DNA of 64,000 nt from Amphritea sp. (GTDB taxonomy: Bacteria > Pseudomonadota > Gammaproteobacteria > Pseudomonadales > Balneatricaceae). The stretch lies in NCBI RefSeq assembly GCF_016744155.1, contig NZ_JADGEW010000003.1:112421-176420 (forward strand). Reading direction: 5' to 3'. Position 1 is the first letter of the stretch; every line of letters begins with the position of its first letter. Shown here piece after piece: positions 63,220 to 64,000 of the stretch. The translations under genes and the position numbers were made by a program. Below the pieces are notes generated by a model. That model saw only the letters and a list, made by a program, of their open reading frames with translations. It did no database searches and was not told where the DNA came from.

Positions 63220-64000
63220 TGTTGCTTGAACTTCAGGAAAATATCTCCCTTAAGTCTTTTAACAGTTTTGGTTTTGATGTCTCAGCACGGTATTTTGTTG
63301 AGCTTAAATCTGTCGAGCAATTTGAAGCGTTACATCAGTTGATTGCAGATTGTGATCTGCCGGTTTTGATTATCGGAGGAGGGAGCAATCTCATCCTGAC
63401 AAATGATCTGAACCAGTTCGTTGTAGTGAACCGTATATCCGGACATTCAATCTCAGAGGCCGAGGATGGGACGTTGTGCGTAACAGCTGGTGCAGGAGAA
63501 GATTGGCACACTTTAGTCCGTTGGACGCTTGAGCAGGGCTGCTATGGGCTGGAAAATCTTTCGTTGATTCCCGGTACGGTGGGCGCAGCGCCGATGCAGA
63601 ATATTGGCGCATACGGGGTAGAGTTGAAGGATCGTATGCTCAGCCTTGAAGCCTTTGATCTGAATACCGGTGAAAAGCAGAGGTTTAGCTGCGAAGAGTG
63701 TCAGTTTGGTTACCGTGATAGTGTTTTTAAAAGTCGTTATCCAGGGCGTTATCTGATTACCAGTGTTACCTTCAGTCTTAGTCGTACCTTTGAGCCCGTG
63801 CTGCATTACGGCGGTTTAATTGGGGAACTTGAGGCCCGTGGTATTGAGTCTCCCGGTGCTTTGCAGTTAAGTGACCTGATCTGCGAGACACGCAACTCTA
63901 AGCTGCCTCAACCTGAATTAATTGGAAATGCCGGCAGCTTTTTTAAGAATCCGGTAATTCAGACGCAGCAGGCCGAGCAGCTTAAAGAACGTTACCCAGG
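63219..64000 (+). CDS. murB: UDP-N-acetylenolpyruvylglucosamine reductase, cut by window end
   Basis: Starts at ATG overlapping the phosphatase stop (TAATG) and is open to the last base: 260 codons seen of about 340. SLKSFNSFGFDVSARYF, LIIGGGSNLIL and LSLIPGTVGAAPMQNIGAYGVELKD are the FAD-binding MurB motifs; FGYRDSVFK holds a conserved YRxS segment, and GNAGSFFKNP matches the Escherichia-type MurB. It reduces the enolpyruvyl group in peptidoglycan precursor synthesis. Confidence 0.95.
   Translation, partial: MLLELQENISLKSFNSFGFDVSARYFVELKSVEQFEALHQLIADCDLPVLIIGGGSNLILTNDLNQFVVVNRISGHSISEAEDGTLCVTAGAGEDWHTLVRWTLEQGCYGLENLSLIPGTVGAAPMQNIGAYGVELKDRMLSLEAFDLNTGEKQRFSCEECQFGYRDSVFKSRYPGRYLITSVTFSLSRTFEPVLHYGGLIGELEARGIESPGALQLSDLICETRNSKLPQPELIGNAGSFFKNPVIQTQQAEQLKERYP

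Overview
The window looks like the chromosome of a marine gammaproteobacterium, probably of the Oceanospirillaceae type. The reasons are a sodium-pumping NADH:quinone reductase (Nqr) operon, a block of housekeeping genes whose order matches the Pseudomonas aeruginosa nqr-to-murB region, and many small catabolic operons each with its own LysR- or IclR-type regulator. I cannot fix the genus from sequence alone. I see no rRNA, tRNA, CRISPR array, transposase or integrase.

Core block, left (1-17808): end of nqrA, nqrBCDEF, apbE, nqrM, sthA; then on the minus strand a PilZ protein, a Tus-like replication-terminus protein and a small membrane protein; then lolC-lolD, a DUF2062 gene, comEC, exbB/exbD-like genes, lpxK, ycaR and kdsB. 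Core block, right (62734-64000): a low-molecular-weight phosphatase and murB (cut by the window end). In P. aeruginosa kdsB is followed directly by these two genes, so about 45 kb of accessory genes sits inside a conserved locus. A perfect 15-bp direct repeat lies in each of the two junction gaps.

Accessory part 1 (18.0-39.8 kb) is a hydroquinone/hydroxyquinol degradation regulon. A two-subunit hydroquinone dioxygenase, a semialdehyde dehydrogenase, a CoA-transferase, maleylacetate reductase, a five-gene ABC importer, a 3-oxoadipyl-CoA thiolase gene broken by an in-frame stop, an intradiol hydroxyquinol dioxygenase, a YCII protein and a Rieske ferredoxin form one long plus-strand operon. A PcaR-like IclR regulator is divergent to it. 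Tandem 15-bp palindromes spaced 19-20 bp occur before the porin gene, before the dioxygenase operon and, in three copies, before a distant minus-strand BKACE (DUF849) gene. This suggests that BKACE belongs to the same pathway and could cleave 3-oxoadipate. Thioesterase, TSUP exporter, and WrbA/pirin/DoxX quinone-stress genes follow.

Accessory part 2 (40.2-56.9 kb) holds amine/amino-acid catabolic genes: an aspartase fused to a cyclic-nucleotide-binding-like domain, an aldehyde dehydrogenase, a DMT exporter, LysR regulators, a HisD-like dehydrogenase, an outer-membrane protein, a class III aminotransferase, an APC permease, an ArgE-like deacylase, DUF1028, RidA and a flavin monooxygenase. Five of these transcription units share a strictly spaced 45-bp promoter element (inverted repeat TG[CGT]AT-N11-ATGCA, 9 bp, then an AATATTTTA-containing tract). 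This is the strongest sign of an undescribed coordinated pathway.

Part 3 (57.3-62.3 kb) has a DUF2189 membrane protein, three small secreted or lipoprotein genes (one found by hand), a PlsC-type acyltransferase and an alpha/beta hydrolase.
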